Origin: Clostridiales bacterium UBA4706
GTDB lineage: Bacteria > Bacillota > Clostridia > Oscillospirales > Oscillospiraceae
Length of the DNA stretch: 5,553 bases
Direction of reading: 5' to 3'
NCBI GenBank assembly: GCA_002404605.1
Contig: DHKA01000024.1
Location: 4,965-10,517, forward strand
Numbering within the stretch: the first letter of the stretch is position 1; each line of letters opens with the position of its first letter. The notes under the pieces were generated by a model. The model ran no database searches and was not told where the DNA came from. It worked only from the letters and a program-made list of their open reading frames with translations. The position numbers and the translations under genes were made by a program. Positions 4,952 through 5,553 of this stretch are shown here, piece after piece.

Positions 4952-5553
4952 TCCGTGACCCTCCGAACGGCCCGCAGCTCGATATAACCGCGCTCGCCGC
5001 GGGGTTCCAACTGGATGCGCGGGTTCTCATCGTCCCAGCGGTAGCCGATGACGGACGGATCGTAACGGTCCATCGCCGTCTGCAAGGTACGGATGGCTTC
5101 GCAGTAATCCTCTTCCCGGAAAGGTGCGCCCTGAAACATCAGATATTCCGCCTCCGGCAGATGGATGGTATCAAAGCCCTCGGGGATGACGCCCATGTAA
5201 TCGGGCTCAACCTCCACGCCCTGCACATAGGTGGAGGTGCCGGGCTTTTTGTACTTTGACGGTAGCCACAGGGAAACGGGCTCCCCGCAGAGCGAGCGCA
5301 TGCTCTGGAGGATGCCCCATACGCTGCAGCTCACCTCTTCGCAGTACGGGAAATAGTCCTCCGCGTTCCGGCCGCGCTTGATGATGCACATTCGCTCCGG
5401 CCTGCGGACGGTCTGGATGTAGATCGGTTGGATGTTGGACACGTCGATGTTCTCCTTTCGCAGTTCGCGGTATTTTGCGCCGTAAGGAATAAAGAACGCG
5501 ACGGGGACAGGACATTTCATGTAGTCGCTTGGATTCAGTCCAAACTCCCGGTA
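4948..5553 (-). CDS. AraC-type regulator with GyrI-like ligand-binding domain (5' partial)
   Basis: The reading frame is open to the window edge, so the start lies outside; 201 residues are visible. The first eleven, YREFGLNPSDY, match the end of an AraC helix-turn-helix (F-x-R-E-F-G-x-x-P-S-x-Y), so the DNA-binding domain of roughly 90-100 residues lies beyond the edge and ATG 5520 is only an internal methionine. After a linker (about 12-40), residues 42-199 form a GyrI-like effector-binding domain of the type found in AraC/Rob and BmrR-like drug sensors. It shows SVWGILQSM, a GEPVSLWLP strand, YVQGVEV, and near the end IQLEPRGERGYIELRAV. Acidic residues in CEEV could take part in ligand binding; that is inference. 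It overlaps the exporter ATPase by four bases (ATGA), so regulator and exporter share one transcript. The simplest model is a ligand-responsive activator of its own operon. No damage seen. Confidence 0.87.
   Translation of the reverse strand, partial: YREFGLNPSDYMKCPVPVAFFIPYGAKYRELRKENIDVSNIQPIYIQTVRRPERMCIIKRGRNAEDYFPYCEEVSCSVWGILQSMRSLCGEPVSLWLPSKYKKPGTSTYVQGVEVEPDYMGVIPEGFDTIHLPEAEYLMFQGAPFREEDYCEAIRTLQTAMDRYDPSVIGYRWDDENPRIQLEPRGERGYIELRAVRRVTE
4959..4964 (-). promoter_or_regulatory. Ribosome binding site of the ATPase within the regulator gene
   Basis: GGAGGG on the minus strand lies seven bases before the ATPase ATG and inside the last codons of the regulator. It confirms ATG 4951 as the start and supports translational coupling at the ATGA junction. 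Confidence 0.65.

Noticed and set aside
5518..5520. ATG 5520 as the true start of a stand-alone GyrI-like protein
   Set aside because: The frame stays open to the window edge and the preceding eleven codons encode the conserved end of an AraC helix-turn-helix, so the gene begins outside the window.
1..5553. CRISPR array, tRNA/rRNA, riboswitch, insertion sequence or phage signal
   Set aside because: No spaced direct repeats, cloverleaf-like sequence, transposase, integrase or recognisable riboswitch core was seen on either strand by eye.

Overview
The window reads as part of a chromosome from a fairly GC-rich Gram-positive gut-type clostridium (Oscillospiraceae/Ruminococcaceae-like). This is inferred from AGGAGG-type ribosome sites, clean TTGACA/TATAAT-type promoters in AT-richer gaps, the protein families present, and a GC-rich paired-hairpin intergenic element of a kind I recall from such genomes. 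Every gene I can support lies on the minus strand, so transcription runs from high to low coordinates.

Layout in the direction of transcription. (1) 5553-3489: a three-gene cassette with an AraC-type regulator (its 5' end lies beyond the window; the C-terminal GyrI-like ligand-binding domain is complete), an ABC ATPase, and an ABC-2 type permease. The three reading frames overlap (ATGA, then TAATG), so they are almost certainly one translationally coupled operon. The regulator probably senses a small molecule and controls an exporter for it or a related compound. (2) 3478-3017: a small membrane-anchored or secreted protein of unknown function with its own near-consensus promoter just after the permease stop. 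(3) 2936-2150: a DUF554-family integral membrane protein with its own promoter. (4) 2081-2135: an intergenic element made of two strong hairpins. (5) 2063-50: a class II UvrA-like ATPase gene (the type lacking the UvrB-binding domain, often linked to resistance to DNA-binding drugs). Its promoter, ribosome site and most motifs survive, but the gene is broken by a one-base frameshift near 1413, an in-frame TAG at 615-613, and an internal deletion of roughly 100-120 codons near 190 that removes the signature, Walker B and H-loop of the second ATPase domain. (6) 13-47: a long imperfect palindrome directly after the remnant's stop codon.

The biological theme is small-molecule defence: an apparently intact ligand-regulated ABC efflux cassette close to a recently decayed UvrA2-type gene. 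I found no CRISPR array, RNA gene, transposase or phage gene. I did not find a convincing undescribed system; the most notable points are the multiply broken yet still well-promoted uvrA2 relic, the coupled regulator-exporter cassette, and the unassigned small secreted protein.
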